A program made the position numbers and the translations under genes. From Candidatus Krumholzibacteriota bacterium (GTDB lineage: Bacteria; Krumholzibacteriota; Krumholzibacteriia; Krumholzibacteriales; Krumholzibacteriaceae), in assembly GCA_016933255.1 (NCBI GenBank), contig JAFGBF010000018.1:124001-188000 (forward strand): a DNA stretch of 64,000 nt, given 5' to 3'. The notes beneath the pieces were generated by a model that did not search any database, was not told the origin of the DNA, and saw nothing but the letters and a program-made list of their open reading frames with translations. Shown here one piece after another: positions 9,804-19,245 of this stretch. Position 1 is the stretch's first letter. Every line of letters begins with the position of its first letter.

Positions 9804-10885
9804 GAGCAGCACTGGTCGTCGGGGCAAGGCCGAATTTTATGAAGATAGCCCCTTTGATGCGCGAGTTTAAAGGCAGGAATGTCGAGACACTGCTGATCCA
9901 CACCGGGCAGCATTATGATAAAAACATGTCAAAGGTCTTTTTTGAGGATCTCGAACTTCCCGAACCAGATATCTATCTCGGTGTCGGGTCAGGTTCGCAC
10001 GCTGAACAGACTGCAAGAGTGATGATCGCTTTTGAGGAGATAGTCCTCAGCAAAAACCCCGATATAATTATCGTGGTCGGAGATGTCAATTCCACGGTTG
10101 CCTGTTCTCTTGTCGGAGCAAAACTTCATGTGCCGGTGGCTCATGTCGAGTCAGGGCTTCGTTCTTTCGATCTTGATATGCCGGAAGAGATCAACAGGAT
10201 GGTGACCGATATCCTGTCCAAATATTGCTTTACGACCTCCCCCGAGGCGGAAACGAATCTCAGGAAGGAAGGCGTGGGGGGAGACAGGATATTCTTTGTG
10301 GGAAATATTATGATAGATTCGCTTCTGTACTATATGAAGAAGTCGGAGGATTCTCCGATCCTTGAGGATCTCGGGCTGGAAAAGGGTGAATATATCCTGG
10401 TCACTCTCCACAGGCCGTCGAATGTCGACAGTCCCGAGGAACTCAGAAGCCTTTTCGATATGCTTAACAGGCTTTCGGGAAAACTTCCGGTGGTCTTTCC
10501 GGTCCACCCCCGCACAAAAAAAATGATCGATACTGCAAATCCGCCTTTCAAGATCAGCAGTGATTTTAAAATGATCGATCCGGTGGGGTATCTGGATTTT
10601 CTCAAGGCGATGCGCAACGCGAAGATGGTGATAACCGATTCAGGCGGTATTCAGGAAGAGACGACGGTTCTTGGTGTCCCGTGCATAACGGTCCGCAATA
10701 ATACTGAACGGCCGATAACGATCGATGTGGGCACAAACGTACTTGCCGGTACAGACCCTGTAAAAGTGGAATACGAGGCACTGAAGATCCTTGAAAAGGG
10801 GATTGGAGAACATGGAATTCCGCCTTTATGGGATGGTAAGACAGCCGGAAGGATAGCCGATGTCCTTTTAAAATATTTTGACTGA
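9800..10885 (+). CDS. wecB: UDP-N-acetylglucosamine 2-epimerase (non-hydrolysing)
   Basis: About 361 residues from the ATG that overlaps the rfbB stop codon. The family signatures are present: GARPNFMKIAPL, HTGQHYD, HVESGLRSFD, TLHRPSN, PVHPRTKK and DSGGIQEE. The enzyme interconverts UDP-GlcNAc and UDP-ManNAc. With the dehydrogenase upstream it could supply UDP-ManNAcA, a common polysaccharide precursor; this link is inferred. It lies in a run of sugar-nucleotide genes ahead of the flippase. Confidence 0.92.
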   Translation: MRAALVVGARPNFMKIAPLMREFKGRNVETLLIHTGQHYDKNMSKVFFEDLELPEPDIYLGVGSGSHAEQTARVMIAFEEIVLSKNPDIIIVVGDVNSTVACSLVGAKLHVPVAHVESGLRSFDLDMPEEINRMVTDILSKYCFTTSPEAETNLRKEGVGGDRIFFVGNIMIDSLLYYMKKSEDSPILEDLGLEKGEYILVTLHRPSNVDSPEELRSLFDMLNRLSGKLPVVFPVHPRTKKMIDTANPPFKISSDFKMIDPVGYLDFLKAMRNAKMVITDSGGIQEETTVLGVPCITVRNNTERPITIDVGTNVLAGTDPVKVEYEALKILEKGIGEHGIPPLWDGKTAGRIADVLLKYFD

Positions 10886-10894
10886 TCTATTGAT

Positions 10895-12406
10895 ATGCTG
10901 ATGGAACAAAAATCTTCCAAAAAAGATTCGATTACAGCGGGGTACTTCTGGACCTTCGCTTCCACGGCGATCCCGCTCATGAGCGCGTTCATCATCTCGC
11001 TGGTAGTCGCGCGCTGGATGGGACCCCGGATCGTCGGCCTGATCAACTGGACGATGGCGGTCGCCACGATACTTCTTATCCCCGGCAAATTCGGGATAGA
11101 AGGGGCCGCGTCGAAGATCATAAGCGAATACCAGGTAAAGTCTCCCCAGAAAATCGGGTCTCTTCTTATCACAAGTATCAGGATGAGACTGCTGTTTACC
11201 GTACCTGTAGCGATCGGTACGGCGCTTTTCGCGCCGCAACTGGCCTCGTTTTTCCACGAGGACGCCCTCGTTCCTCTGTTCAGGATCAGCGGCCTGATGA
11301 TCTTTACGGTCAGCTTCAACGAACTTTCCGTCTTGCTGATCCTCGGGCTGAAAAAATTCCGGTTGCTGTTCGCGATGAGAATTCTACTGTTTGCCATCCG
11401 TATCGGTATCGTGATCATTGTCATAAGATTCGCATTGGGCGCTGAAGGGATACTCGCGGCATATGTCGCCGCCACATTCATCACAGCACTGGCCATGTTT
11501 TTATATCTTTTCAGATTAAGCAGTTCATATGCTCATGAAAAGACTCCTCTGACCATCGAACCAAAAAAGGAGACATGGAAACGCCTGTTCAGGATCAGTG
11601 CTCCGCTCGCTTTAAGCGGTGCATCGGTGACGATCTATTCGCTTCTCGACAAGCTGATGCTCGGATATTTCGATGGAGCTTCCCAGGTCGGTATATATTC
11701 CATGGCAAGGAATCTTCTCGAGACCAGCCTGTTTCCGATCTTTGCACTGATCATGGTTCTCCGCCCCGTCCTCGCGGGCGCCTGGGCCGAAGGCGACAAA
11801 GAAGAATGCAGGACTGTCATCAATAATTCTGTCAAAAACTCGTTCCTTTATTCTTCATACGTCGTAGTCGTCTTCGCATCACTTGCCGGTCCGCTGATCA
11901 CCGGATTATTCACTTCGGAATTCGCCGAATCGGCAAGAATACTTATTCTTTTCCTTCCTCTTGTCGTCATGAGAAGTGTCGGAGCGGTAATTCTTCCGGG
12001 GCTGATCGCGGCGGACCGGGCCGGCACCTACGCAAAGCTGACACTGATAGGAGCCGCCGCAAATTTCATTCTGAATATTCTTCTTATCCCTCCTTTCGGA
12101 GCCACGGGAGCTGTAATCTCCACGCTTTTGTCATATCTTCCTATCGAATTCCTCGGACTGCGGGCCCTAACAGGCGCGATACCCGGTTTCTGGAGCAGGG
12201 GGGACTGGATCAAAGCGTCAAAAGTGCTGTTTGCAGCGGCCCTGGCAATCACTCTTTATCATATTTTCATAAGTCAGCCGGCAGGTCTTCCCCTTTCGAT
12301 CCTTCATGCGCTGTCTCTGAGTGTCGTATTCACAATCTTCCTTTTATCCATCGGGGCGATGACTACCGGTGAACTCAAGGAAATAGCAAGACCGTTTATC
12401 CGGTAG
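10895..12406 (+). CDS. Polysaccharide flippase (Wzx/MurJ-like, MOP superfamily)
   Basis: A 503-residue, very hydrophobic protein with about 12-14 predicted membrane helices. It begins with a short polar stretch and then the TAGYFWTFASTAIPL segment seen in Wzx-type exporters; GPRIVGLINW and LDKLMLGYF also match the family. It should flip undecaprenyl-linked oligosaccharide from the cytoplasmic to the periplasmic side of the inner membrane. It starts 9 bp after wecB. No polymerase (Wzy) or glycosyltransferase is visible nearby. Confidence 0.85.
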   Translation: MLMEQKSSKKDSITAGYFWTFASTAIPLMSAFIISLVVARWMGPRIVGLINWTMAVATILLIPGKFGIEGAASKIISEYQVKSPQKIGSLLITSIRMRLLFTVPVAIGTALFAPQLASFFHEDALVPLFRISGLMIFTVSFNELSVLLILGLKKFRLLFAMRILLFAIRIGIVIIVIRFALGAEGILAAYVAATFITALAMFLYLFRLSSSYAHEKTPLTIEPKKETWKRLFRISAPLALSGASVTIYSLLDKLMLGYFDGASQVGIYSMARNLLETSLFPIFALIMVLRPVLAGAWAEGDKEECRTVINNSVKNSFLYSSYVVVVFASLAGPLITGLFTSEFAESARILILFLPLVVMRSVGAVILPGLIAADRAGTYAKLTLIGAAANFILNILLIPPFGATGAVISTLLSYLPIEFLGLRALTGAIPGFWSRGDWIKASKVLFAAALAITLYHIFISQPAGLPLSILHALSLSVVFTIFLLSIGAMTTGELKEIARPFIR

Positions 12407-12512
12407 GCCGGCTGGAAGAGCCTCAGGTCGATGCCTTTGCGTTAATTCTTGACAGAAAAAGCCAAATAAACGATTGTTACGGAGGTTGCGCAGGGAAATT
12501 AGGGGGGAAAAG

Positions 12513-13628
12513 TTGACCATTCCCGGGTTTATACTGCCTTTGATCCTTTCTTTTGTGTTCGGGCTTGTTTTTACGCCTCTGACGATTGCTATAGCTGTGC
12601 GCTGGAATATCGTGGAAAAGCCGAACGGCAGGAATACTCGTGAGATAGCGCATATTGGAGGAGTCGCCATAATCGGAAGCATCCTCTTCTCGCTGATACC
12701 TGCCTTCCTTTTTTTCCTTCCCTCTTCCCGGCTCAACGGAGTCTTCGTTCCGATACTTATTGCCAGTGGATTCATTACATTTATTCTCGGCATTATAGAT
12801 GATCTTCGGTCTCTTCATTATCTGTACAAGCTCTTTTTCCAGATTGCGGTCTCTCTTCTCGTTTCGGGGTCAGGGATAGGATTGCTTGAACATTTTGGGA
12901 TATTGTCGCTGCCCATACCTTTTGCCTTTGTCGCTTTTATTCTGTCATCTGTCTGGATGCTGGTCGTGACCACTTCGTTCAATCTTATAGACGGGCTCGA
13001 TGGGCTGGCTTCCGGAATAGCCGTGATCTCTTCCGGTGCGTTCTTTGCCGCTGGATTAATATATAATATTCCCCTGGTAATGGTACTTTCGGCTGTCGTA
13101 TTCGGTGTCACACTCGCTTTTCTGGGATTCAATTTTCCTCCCGCAAGGATCTTTATGGGAGACTCGGGAAGCCTTTTTCTAGGATTGATCTTCGGGCTGA
13201 TGACTCTATTGTTGATCGCGAATGGCGAGAATATATTCTACAGGATCGCCGGGAGCCTTATCATATTGAGCATTCCCCTGATGGATTGCGCCCTTGCGTT
13301 TATTCGAAGGCTGCTGACCGGACGCCCCCCATTTGAAGCCGACCATATGCATCTTCACCATATTCTTCTTTACAGACTGGGTTCTGTCAGAAAAGTAGAT
13401 TTTCTGCTCTGGGGCATCACCGCCTTTTTCAGTATGCTCGGTGTTTTTACGATGAGATACCACTTTCCCGTTTTAATATCTGCGTCGGTAATCGAACTTC
13501 TTGTGTTTGGTATCGCTCTTCGAGACATGGTCAAAAACAATTTTTCCATGGAGAAGATGGATAAGCTGATCTGCGGGTATGGACCGGCGGGCACGACGCC
13601 GGTATCCGGACAAAATAGATCCATTTAG
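12513..13628 (+). CDS. Undecaprenyl-phosphate GlcNAc-1-phosphate transferase family (WecA/TagO-like)
   Basis: An integral membrane protein of about 371 residues. The family motifs are all present: GGVAII near the N-terminus, the Asp-rich IIDDLRSLHYLYK, NLIDGLDGLASG, FMGDSGSLFLG and the C-terminal HMHLHH cluster. It transfers a HexNAc-1-phosphate onto undecaprenyl phosphate, starting lipid-linked glycan assembly. I choose the TTG at 12513, preceded by AGGGGGG, over an upstream TTG at 12474 because the extra 13 residues are highly basic and atypical. A TTGACA at 12449 could be part of a promoter, but no good -10 is visible. Confidence 0.88.
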   Translation: MTIPGFILPLILSFVFGLVFTPLTIAIAVRWNIVEKPNGRNTREIAHIGGVAIIGSILFSLIPAFLFFLPSSRLNGVFVPILIASGFITFILGIIDDLRSLHYLYKLFFQIAVSLLVSGSGIGLLEHFGILSLPIPFAFVAFILSSVWMLVVTTSFNLIDGLDGLASGIAVISSGAFFAAGLIYNIPLVMVLSAVVFGVTLAFLGFNFPPARIFMGDSGSLFLGLIFGLMTLLLIANGENIFYRIAGSLIILSIPLMDCALAFIRRLLTGRPPFEADHMHLHHILLYRLGSVRKVDFLLWGITAFFSMLGVFTMRYHFPVLISASVIELLVFGIALRDMVKNNFSMEKMDKLICGYGPAGTTPVSGQNRSI

Positions 13629-13730
13629 CTGGTCCTCTGCTCTACCTTTCCCGTTTACATATTTTTCGCTCTATGCTACGTTTGCTGTGTTCGGGTGCGC
13701 TGTTTAACAACTGACCGGAGGAACCTTCCC

Positions 13731-14627
13731 TTGGCTTACGCAAAGATAGTAACAACTGGATGCAGGCAGGATCCTGTTTCTGTCATCAAATCAGAAAAGA
13801 TACTGGCACTTTTAGCTGAATCAAATCCTGGAAAAAGATTTTCGGACTACAGGGGATTGCCGGAGTATAACGGCGCTTCCTCGGGAAGAGGATTATCCAG
13901 CCTTCTGAACCTTCTCTCTCAGAAAAAGATAGATATAGTGATCGTCGATGCTTCCGAAATCCCGCTGCAGCTGCCGCCGGAGTTTGAGATCGGCGCAGTT
14001 CCCAAGAGAGGGAACCCCTTCAATGTCCTGATCTCGACCGAAGATGTGATACTGGAAGACCAGCCGGTCGATATACCTATTGGAGTATCGGATATTTCAA
14101 GTATGGGGCAGCTTCTTTATTTCAGAAAAGATCTGTGCCTTGTCATGGCTGACGGAGGATATCAATCTCTGAGCCAGATGATGATTTCGGGTGAGATCGG
14201 CGGATTCGTGATCAACGCGTCGGATGTAGAGGCTTTCGGCAGGCAGGAAAATGTAGTCGAGGTATTTACTTCTTCCATCTGCATGCCATCGGCCGGTAAG
14301 GGAGCGATGGGGCTTATTACGAGAAAAGGGGACAGGAGGATAAAAGGGTTGATAGAGGATATCGATCATGGGCCGAGCCATTGCGAGATCGACCTTGAAA
14401 GGATGTTTCTCGCCTCTTTCGGAAAGTATGAAAAAAAGAATGTGGGAGTCCTTGTGGAATCAGAAGGTGACGAGTTTCATATAAGCGCTGTTATCACGGC
14501 CCCCGATGGATTGGAAAAACTAAGCGCCGCGATGCATGGATGGGTAGGGGAAGAAAAAGATGTCATAAGAAAATTATCTGTGTCCTTACTCGAATCTGGA
14601 GGCAGGCACCTGCTCGAGACAGGTTAA
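13731..14627 (+). CDS. Hydroxymethylbilane synthase-like pseudoenzyme
   Basis: About 298 residues, close to the normal HemC length. It aligns with porphobilinogen deaminase from end to end: an N-terminal domain with KKIDIVIVDASEIPLQLPPE in place of ADIAVHSMKDVPVEFP, a second domain with MPSAGKGAMGL for LPAVGQGALGI, and a C-terminal domain with APDG and SLLESGGRHLL. The cofactor-attachment cysteine (GGCQVPIG) is replaced by KYEKKNVG, the GTSSLRR arginines are replaced (GVSDISS), and Lys-Asp of the active site becomes Ser-Glu. It therefore cannot bind the dipyrromethane cofactor in the usual way. The TTG at 13731 follows GGAGG with nine-base spacing; an upstream GTG at 13695 lacks this. Function unknown. 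Confidence 0.75.
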   Translation: MAYAKIVTTGCRQDPVSVIKSEKILALLAESNPGKRFSDYRGLPEYNGASSGRGLSSLLNLLSQKKIDIVIVDASEIPLQLPPEFEIGAVPKRGNPFNVLISTEDVILEDQPVDIPIGVSDISSMGQLLYFRKDLCLVMADGGYQSLSQMMISGEIGGFVINASDVEAFGRQENVVEVFTSSICMPSAGKGAMGLITRKGDRRIKGLIEDIDHGPSHCEIDLERMFLASFGKYEKKNVGVLVESEGDEFHISAVITAPDGLEKLSAAMHGWVGEEKDVIRKLSVSLLESGGRHLLETG

Positions 14628-14653
14628 GATCGAGCAGAGGTGCGTTTAAAAAG

Positions 14654-15925
14654 ATGCTTGATAAAAAATTTATCAGAAAAGAACCTGAAAAGGTAAAAAA
14701 GGGGATAGGCGACAAGGGAGCAGATTTTGATATCGACGGATTCCTCGATCTCGACAGGAAGATGCGTGATATCATCCAGGATGTGGAACTCCTCAAACAT
14801 GAAAGAAACTCCGCGTCGCTGGAAGTTTCGAGACTAAAAAAGGAAAAGAAAGATGCGTCCGGGATCATCGCGAGGATGAAAGATGCGGCGATGAAGATCA
14901 AGGAAGCGGACTCGCAGCTCAGAGATATTTCCGAGAAACTTGATTCCCTCCTGCTGGCTATTCCGAATCTTCCTCATGAATCGGTCCCTTACGGGACCAG
15001 TGAGAAAGATAATCCTGTCATCACAGCCTGGGGAGAGATCCCTGATTATAGCGAGAAACCTCTTCCGCACTGGGAGATTGGGGAAAAACTGGGGATACTC
15101 GATATGCCTGCCGGGGTTTCTCTGACGGGACGGGGATTCGTGGTCCTGCGCGGAGCAGGGGCACGGTTGTCGAGGGCCCTGGTGAACTTTTTCCTTGATA
15201 TTCACGAGAGACAGGGATATGAGGAACTCTCTGTCCCTTATCTGGTAAGCAGGGATTCCATGGTGTGTACAGGGCAGCTTCCCAAGATGGAAGAGGATAT
15301 GTATCACTGCGGTAAGGACGACCTCTTTCTTATCCCGACAGCTGAGGTCCCTGTCACGAATATTTACAAGGATTCATATCTGGACCCTTCAATACTCCCG
15401 AAAAAATGCACGGCATACAGCCCCTGTTTCAGAAGAGAGGCTGGAAGTTACGGGCAGGACACGAAAGGACTCATCAGGGTGCACCAGTTCGATAAGGTCG
15501 AGATGGTAAAGTTCGTCAAGAAAGAGGATTCATATGATGAGCTTGAGACTCTTCTGGCAGATGCCTGCGAGATTCTCCAGCTTCTCGAACTTCCGTACAG
15601 GGTGATAGAACTGTGTACGGCGGATCTCAGTTTTTCGGCGGCAAAATGCTATGATATAGAGACGTTTGCGCCAGGAGTCGAAAGATGGCTTGAGGTCTCT
15701 TCCTGCAGTAATTTTGAAGATTTTCAGGCGAGAAGGGCAAAGATCAGGACGAGGCGGGAGAAAGACGGTAAAGGGGAACTGGTACATACGCTGAACGGTT
15801 CAGGTCTGGCTTTACCGAGGATAATTGCTACGATCCTGGAGCTTAACCAGACTCCTACGGGCAAGGTCCGTATTCCAAAAGCCCTTGTTCGCTATATGGG
15901 GGGCACGGAGTATATTGAAACATGA
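14654..15925 (+). CDS. serS: Seryl-tRNA synthetase
   Basis: A 423-residue class II synthetase. The N-terminal long coiled-coil tRNA-binding arm covers about residues 30-100. Motif 2 (FRREAGSYG with RVHQFDKVEM) and motif 3 (NGSGLALPRIIATILE) are intact, and TAEVPVTN binds serine/ATP. It charges tRNA-Ser and tRNA-Sec with serine, so it would also serve selenocysteine synthesis if the UGA at 29438 is decoded. The ATG at 14654 is chosen because the MLDKKFIRKEPEKV start is typical; the upstream extension is basic and unrelated. Confidence 0.95.
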   Translation: MLDKKFIRKEPEKVKKGIGDKGADFDIDGFLDLDRKMRDIIQDVELLKHERNSASLEVSRLKKEKKDASGIIARMKDAAMKIKEADSQLRDISEKLDSLLLAIPNLPHESVPYGTSEKDNPVITAWGEIPDYSEKPLPHWEIGEKLGILDMPAGVSLTGRGFVVLRGAGARLSRALVNFFLDIHERQGYEELSVPYLVSRDSMVCTGQLPKMEEDMYHCGKDDLFLIPTAEVPVTNIYKDSYLDPSILPKKCTAYSPCFRREAGSYGQDTKGLIRVHQFDKVEMVKFVKKEDSYDELETLLADACEILQLLELPYRVIELCTADLSFSAAKCYDIETFAPGVERWLEVSSCSNFEDFQARRAKIRTRREKDGKGELVHTLNGSGLALPRIIATILELNQTPTGKVRIPKALVRYMGGTEYIET

Positions 15926-17171
15926 ATTAAACATCAGGACGCCCCGGAATCTTTCTTTTCTTCTGAAGGTCTACTTCATAGCTGGGACGGTCTTGCTCGT
16001 ATCGGCGGCGCTTCTCTATAACAACAGCCTGATGAAGAGAATGAGCACACAGGCGAAAAGCACTGCCAGCCTTTTCGCGAGGTTCGTGGGGATCTCTCTC
16101 GTGGAAGCCGAGAATGAAGCGAACCGGAAATTTTTCCGCGAGATCCGCGACGCGATCTCATTGCCGTATATTCTGACCGATATTTCCGGCCGTCCATTTA
16201 TCTGGAACGATATAGGTATGGAGATGGTAGGCGATGATGAGTGGCAGCGCTGCGTCAATTTCAATCCGCTTAAACCCAATGATGACCTCCTTCTGCGTGT
16301 ATATAACAAAGCAAAGGAATTTGATGAAAAAAATGAACCGTTTATCGTTGAAGGCAAGAATTTTCGACTGATCATCCATCACGGCCCTTCAAAGCTCACA
16401 AGGGAACTACAATATGCTCCGTATGTGCAGTTTGCCGTTATCATCGTCTTTATTCTTCTTGGATTTCTCGGATTCCGAGCGATGAAGACGGGAGAGCAGC
16501 GCTCAATATGGGTAGGAATGGCTAAAGAGACCGCCCACCAGCTTGGGACGCCCCTGTCGTCAGTCATGGGGTGGCTGGAGATCATCAAGGACCAGGCGGA
16601 AAAAATCGATTGCGGTGAGAGGATCACCAACGCCGCTGTAGAAGCCACGGCCGATGTGCAAAGGCTCAGCAAGATATCTTCGAGATTCGGGAAGATAGGG
16701 TCGGCCCCTGACCTTGAATATCAGAAACTGGCTCCGATAATCGAAGAAACGGTAGATTATTTTGAAAGGCGCAGGCCGGCGCTTAAGATAGATTCGACTA
16801 TTACAGTCAGTATGGATGAACTTCCCCTCATAAGATGCAGTCACGACTTGATCGGATGGGTCTTTGAAAATCTTATCAAGAACTCGCTGGACGCTATTTC
16901 TGGAAAAGAGGGCAAGATAAATATAAGTGCAAAAATGAACAAGAATGACAACCGTGTTGAGATCACCTTCAGCGATAACGGCAGGGGGATGTCGCTGAGG
17001 ATGAAAAATCGGATCTTTTCTCCGGGGGTCACTACCAAGAAAAGAGGCTGGGGGCTCGGCCTCGCGCTGGTAAAAAGAATAGTGGAAGAGATACACGGGG
17101 GTTCTATCAGTCTGATATTCACTCATCCAGGCGAAGGTGCTGCATTTATGATCACATTACCTGTCGAATAA
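15915..17171 (+). CDS. Sensor histidine kinase, PorY-like partner of PorX
   Basis: About 418 residues from a TTG that overlaps the serS stop. One N-terminal membrane helix (YFIAGTVLLVSAALLY), an extracytoplasmic domain of roughly 150 residues and a second helix (VIIVFILLGFLGF) precede a HisKA domain with ETAHQLGTPLSS (phospho-acceptor His). The ATPase domain has NLIKNSLDAI (N box), DNGRGM (G1) and GWGLGLALVKRI (G2). It is complete and likely active. It lies 26 bp before a PglZ-type response regulator, so PorY/PorX-like signalling is inferred. The start is uncertain; an upstream in-frame start inside serS is possible. Confidence 0.85.
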   Translation: MKHELNIRTPRNLSFLLKVYFIAGTVLLVSAALLYNNSLMKRMSTQAKSTASLFARFVGISLVEAENEANRKFFREIRDAISLPYILTDISGRPFIWNDIGMEMVGDDEWQRCVNFNPLKPNDDLLLRVYNKAKEFDEKNEPFIVEGKNFRLIIHHGPSKLTRELQYAPYVQFAVIIVFILLGFLGFRAMKTGEQRSIWVGMAKETAHQLGTPLSSVMGWLEIIKDQAEKIDCGERITNAAVEATADVQRLSKISSRFGKIGSAPDLEYQKLAPIIEETVDYFERRRPALKIDSTITVSMDELPLIRCSHDLIGWVFENLIKNSLDAISGKEGKINISAKMNKNDNRVEITFSDNGRGMSLRMKNRIFSPGVTTKKRGWGLGLALVKRIVEEIHGGSISLIFTHPGEGAAFMITLPVE

Positions 17172-17197
17172 TATCTCACCGGAAGAAGGGAAGACAA

Positions 17198-18748
17198 GTG
17201 AAGGGAAAAAATATTCTGTGGGTCGACGACGAGATCGACATGCTGCGTTCTCATCAGATATTTCTCGAGGAAAAAGGTTATGTCCTGACTGGAGTATCAA
17301 ATGGGGAAGAGGCGTTAAGGGTGTTGAGCAGCGAAAATTTCGACCTGGTTCTTCTCGATGAGACGATGCCGGGCAAATCCGGACTCGAGACCCTTCAGGA
17401 AATCAAAGAGATCGCCCCTACGATACCGGTCATAATGATAACCAAAAACGAGGAAGAAGGGTTGATGGAGCAGGCTATCGGCATGAAGATAGACGATTAT
17501 ATCCTGAAACCGATCAATCCACTCCAGATATATTCGGCCATTAAAAGACAGCTTGAGTCCCGCAGGATTCAGGAGGGCACGATAAGCAAGGATTATCTCG
17601 ATGTATTCAGGCGGGTCGATGACGAGATATGCGCGCGCCCCGATTGGAACGGGTGGGTGAAAATCCATCAGGAGCTTTCAGGGTGGGATCTTGAATTTGA
17701 CCGGTTCAGCTCCACCGGGATGGAAGCTACCCACGAGGATCTGAGAAAAAGGTGCAATTTTGAATTCGGGAATTTTGTCGAAGATCATTACAGGGATTGG
17801 ATCTCAACGGAAAAAGAACCTTATATGAGTGTGGATGTTTTCAGGAAGTGGGTAATCCCGCCCCTTCGCAAAGAAAAGAAGCTTTATTTTATAGTTATCG
17901 ACTGTATGCGCTACGACCAGTGGCTCACTATCGAGGATATGCTTGCTCCATATTATAATATTCAGAGGGATGCATACTGCTCGATCCTTCCCACTGCCAC
18001 TCCTTACGCGAGGAACGCGATCTTTTCCGGAATGTTCCCGAGTGAGATAGCATCTAAATATCCTAAATACTGGCTCGAGAGATCTAAGAATGAGTTCAGC
18101 AAGAACAGGTATGAACAGGAATTGATGAACGAACAGCTTCGAAAAGAAAAGCTGAACAAGGTCACATCGAAATACGTCAAAATATATGACAGTAACGAAG
18201 CGAATAATCTGCGAAGACAAGTCGACAGCTACCGTTCGATCGATTTTGTTGCGATGGTTTTCAATTTTCTCGATATTCTGGCTCACGGGAGGAGCCAGAG
18301 CGAAATACTTCAGGAGATCGCACCTGATGAAGCCGCGTTCCGGTCGCTGATGCGCTCGTGGTTCGCTCACTCTGCGCTGTTCGAGATCCTGCATAAAATA
18401 TCCACCCATGACGCAGATGTTATCATTACTACCGACCACGGATCGGTGCTCGGTCAAAAGGCCAGCCTTGTCCACGGTAACAGGGATACATCGAGCAACC
18501 TCAGGTACAAATTCGGAGAGAATATCAACGGGGATCCGAAACAGACTTTCTCAATGAGAAATCCGCTGGACTTCAAGCTCCCAGCCGAATCTCCCTCGAA
18601 AAACTATATTATTGCGAAAGAAAACTATTATTTCGTTTACCCGACCAAGTTCCATGAATATGAGCGCCAGTACCAGGGGACCTTCCAGCATGGCGGTATC
18701 TCGCTTGAAGAAATGATAATCCCCGTGATAACCATGACACCGAGATAA
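17198..18748 (+). CDS. porX: PorX-type response regulator with PglZ effector domain
   Basis: 516 residues. The N-terminal receiver domain (ILWVDDEID, phospho-acceptor Asp in LVLLDETMPG, Lys in YILKPINP) is followed by a helical linker and a C-terminal PglZ alkaline-phosphatase-like domain (IDCMRYDQW, TPYARNAIFSG, TTDHGS, VHGNRD). This architecture matches PorX, which in Bacteroidota controls the type IX secretion system and hydrolyses oligonucleotides. The start is GTG at 17198 behind GGAAGAAGGG. No type IX secretion gene is visible in the window, so its target here is unknown. Confidence 0.9.
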   Translation: MKGKNILWVDDEIDMLRSHQIFLEEKGYVLTGVSNGEEALRVLSSENFDLVLLDETMPGKSGLETLQEIKEIAPTIPVIMITKNEEEGLMEQAIGMKIDDYILKPINPLQIYSAIKRQLESRRIQEGTISKDYLDVFRRVDDEICARPDWNGWVKIHQELSGWDLEFDRFSSTGMEATHEDLRKRCNFEFGNFVEDHYRDWISTEKEPYMSVDVFRKWVIPPLRKEKKLYFIVIDCMRYDQWLTIEDMLAPYYNIQRDAYCSILPTATPYARNAIFSGMFPSEIASKYPKYWLERSKNEFSKNRYEQELMNEQLRKEKLNKVTSKYVKIYDSNEANNLRRQVDSYRSIDFVAMVFNFLDILAHGRSQSEILQEIAPDEAAFRSLMRSWFAHSALFEILHKISTHDADVIITTDHGSVLGQKASLVHGNRDTSSNLRYKFGENINGDPKQTFSMRNPLDFKLPAESPSKNYIIAKENYYFVYPTKFHEYERQYQGTFQHGGISLEEMIIPVITMTPR

Positions 18749-18762
18749 GAGGGCCGATCCGT

Positions 18763-19245
18763 ATGGGACGATCCGGATTGAACGGCAGTATCGATAAAAG
18801 GACCCTCGCGGTCGATTCGCCTGAAGAGATGCTCGTGCTTGGAAAAAGGTTGGGGCTGATCGTGCCCGCTGGCGCTGTAGTCTCCCTGGAGGGTGGGCTT
18901 GGCGCGGGCAAGACTTTTTTTGTGAAGGGCGTCATAGGGGGATTGGGGGTCAGTGAAGAAGTATTGAGCCCGACCTTCATACTGGTCGAAGAATACAGGG
19001 GAGACCTTCCCGTCTTCCATTTTGATCTTTACCGGCTTGAAGATGTCGATGAGGTCGAACAGACAGGCCTGTTTGATGCTGTCAACGGCAGGAATGTCGT
19101 TCTTGTCGAATGGGGGGACAGGCTTCCAGACGGCCTGATTGATTTTGATCTCAGGATCAATATTGTCATAACAGGGGAGAGATCCAGAGAAGTCACGGTT
19201 GAAGGCCCGGAAAGTATTCTTGAGGGACTTCTGGGGGAAATATGA
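18763..19245 (+). CDS. tsaE: tRNA threonylcarbamoyladenosine biosynthesis ATPase TsaE
   Basis: 160 residues. Walker A is GGLGAGKTFFVKG (about residue 47-59), followed by the family motifs SPTFILVEEY and HFDLYRLED and a late VLVEWGDRL. TsaE acts with TsaB, TsaD and TsaC to place the t6A modification at position 37 of ANN-decoding tRNAs. Its stop overlaps the start of tsaB (ATGATGG), a standard arrangement. The N-terminal 12 residues before IDKRTLAV are uncertain. Confidence 0.93.
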   Translation: MGRSGLNGSIDKRTLAVDSPEEMLVLGKRLGLIVPAGAVVSLEGGLGAGKTFFVKGVIGGLGVSEEVLSPTFILVEEYRGDLPVFHFDLYRLEDVDEVEQTGLFDAVNGRNVVLVEWGDRLPDGLIDFDLRINIVITGERSREVTVEGPESILEGLLGEI

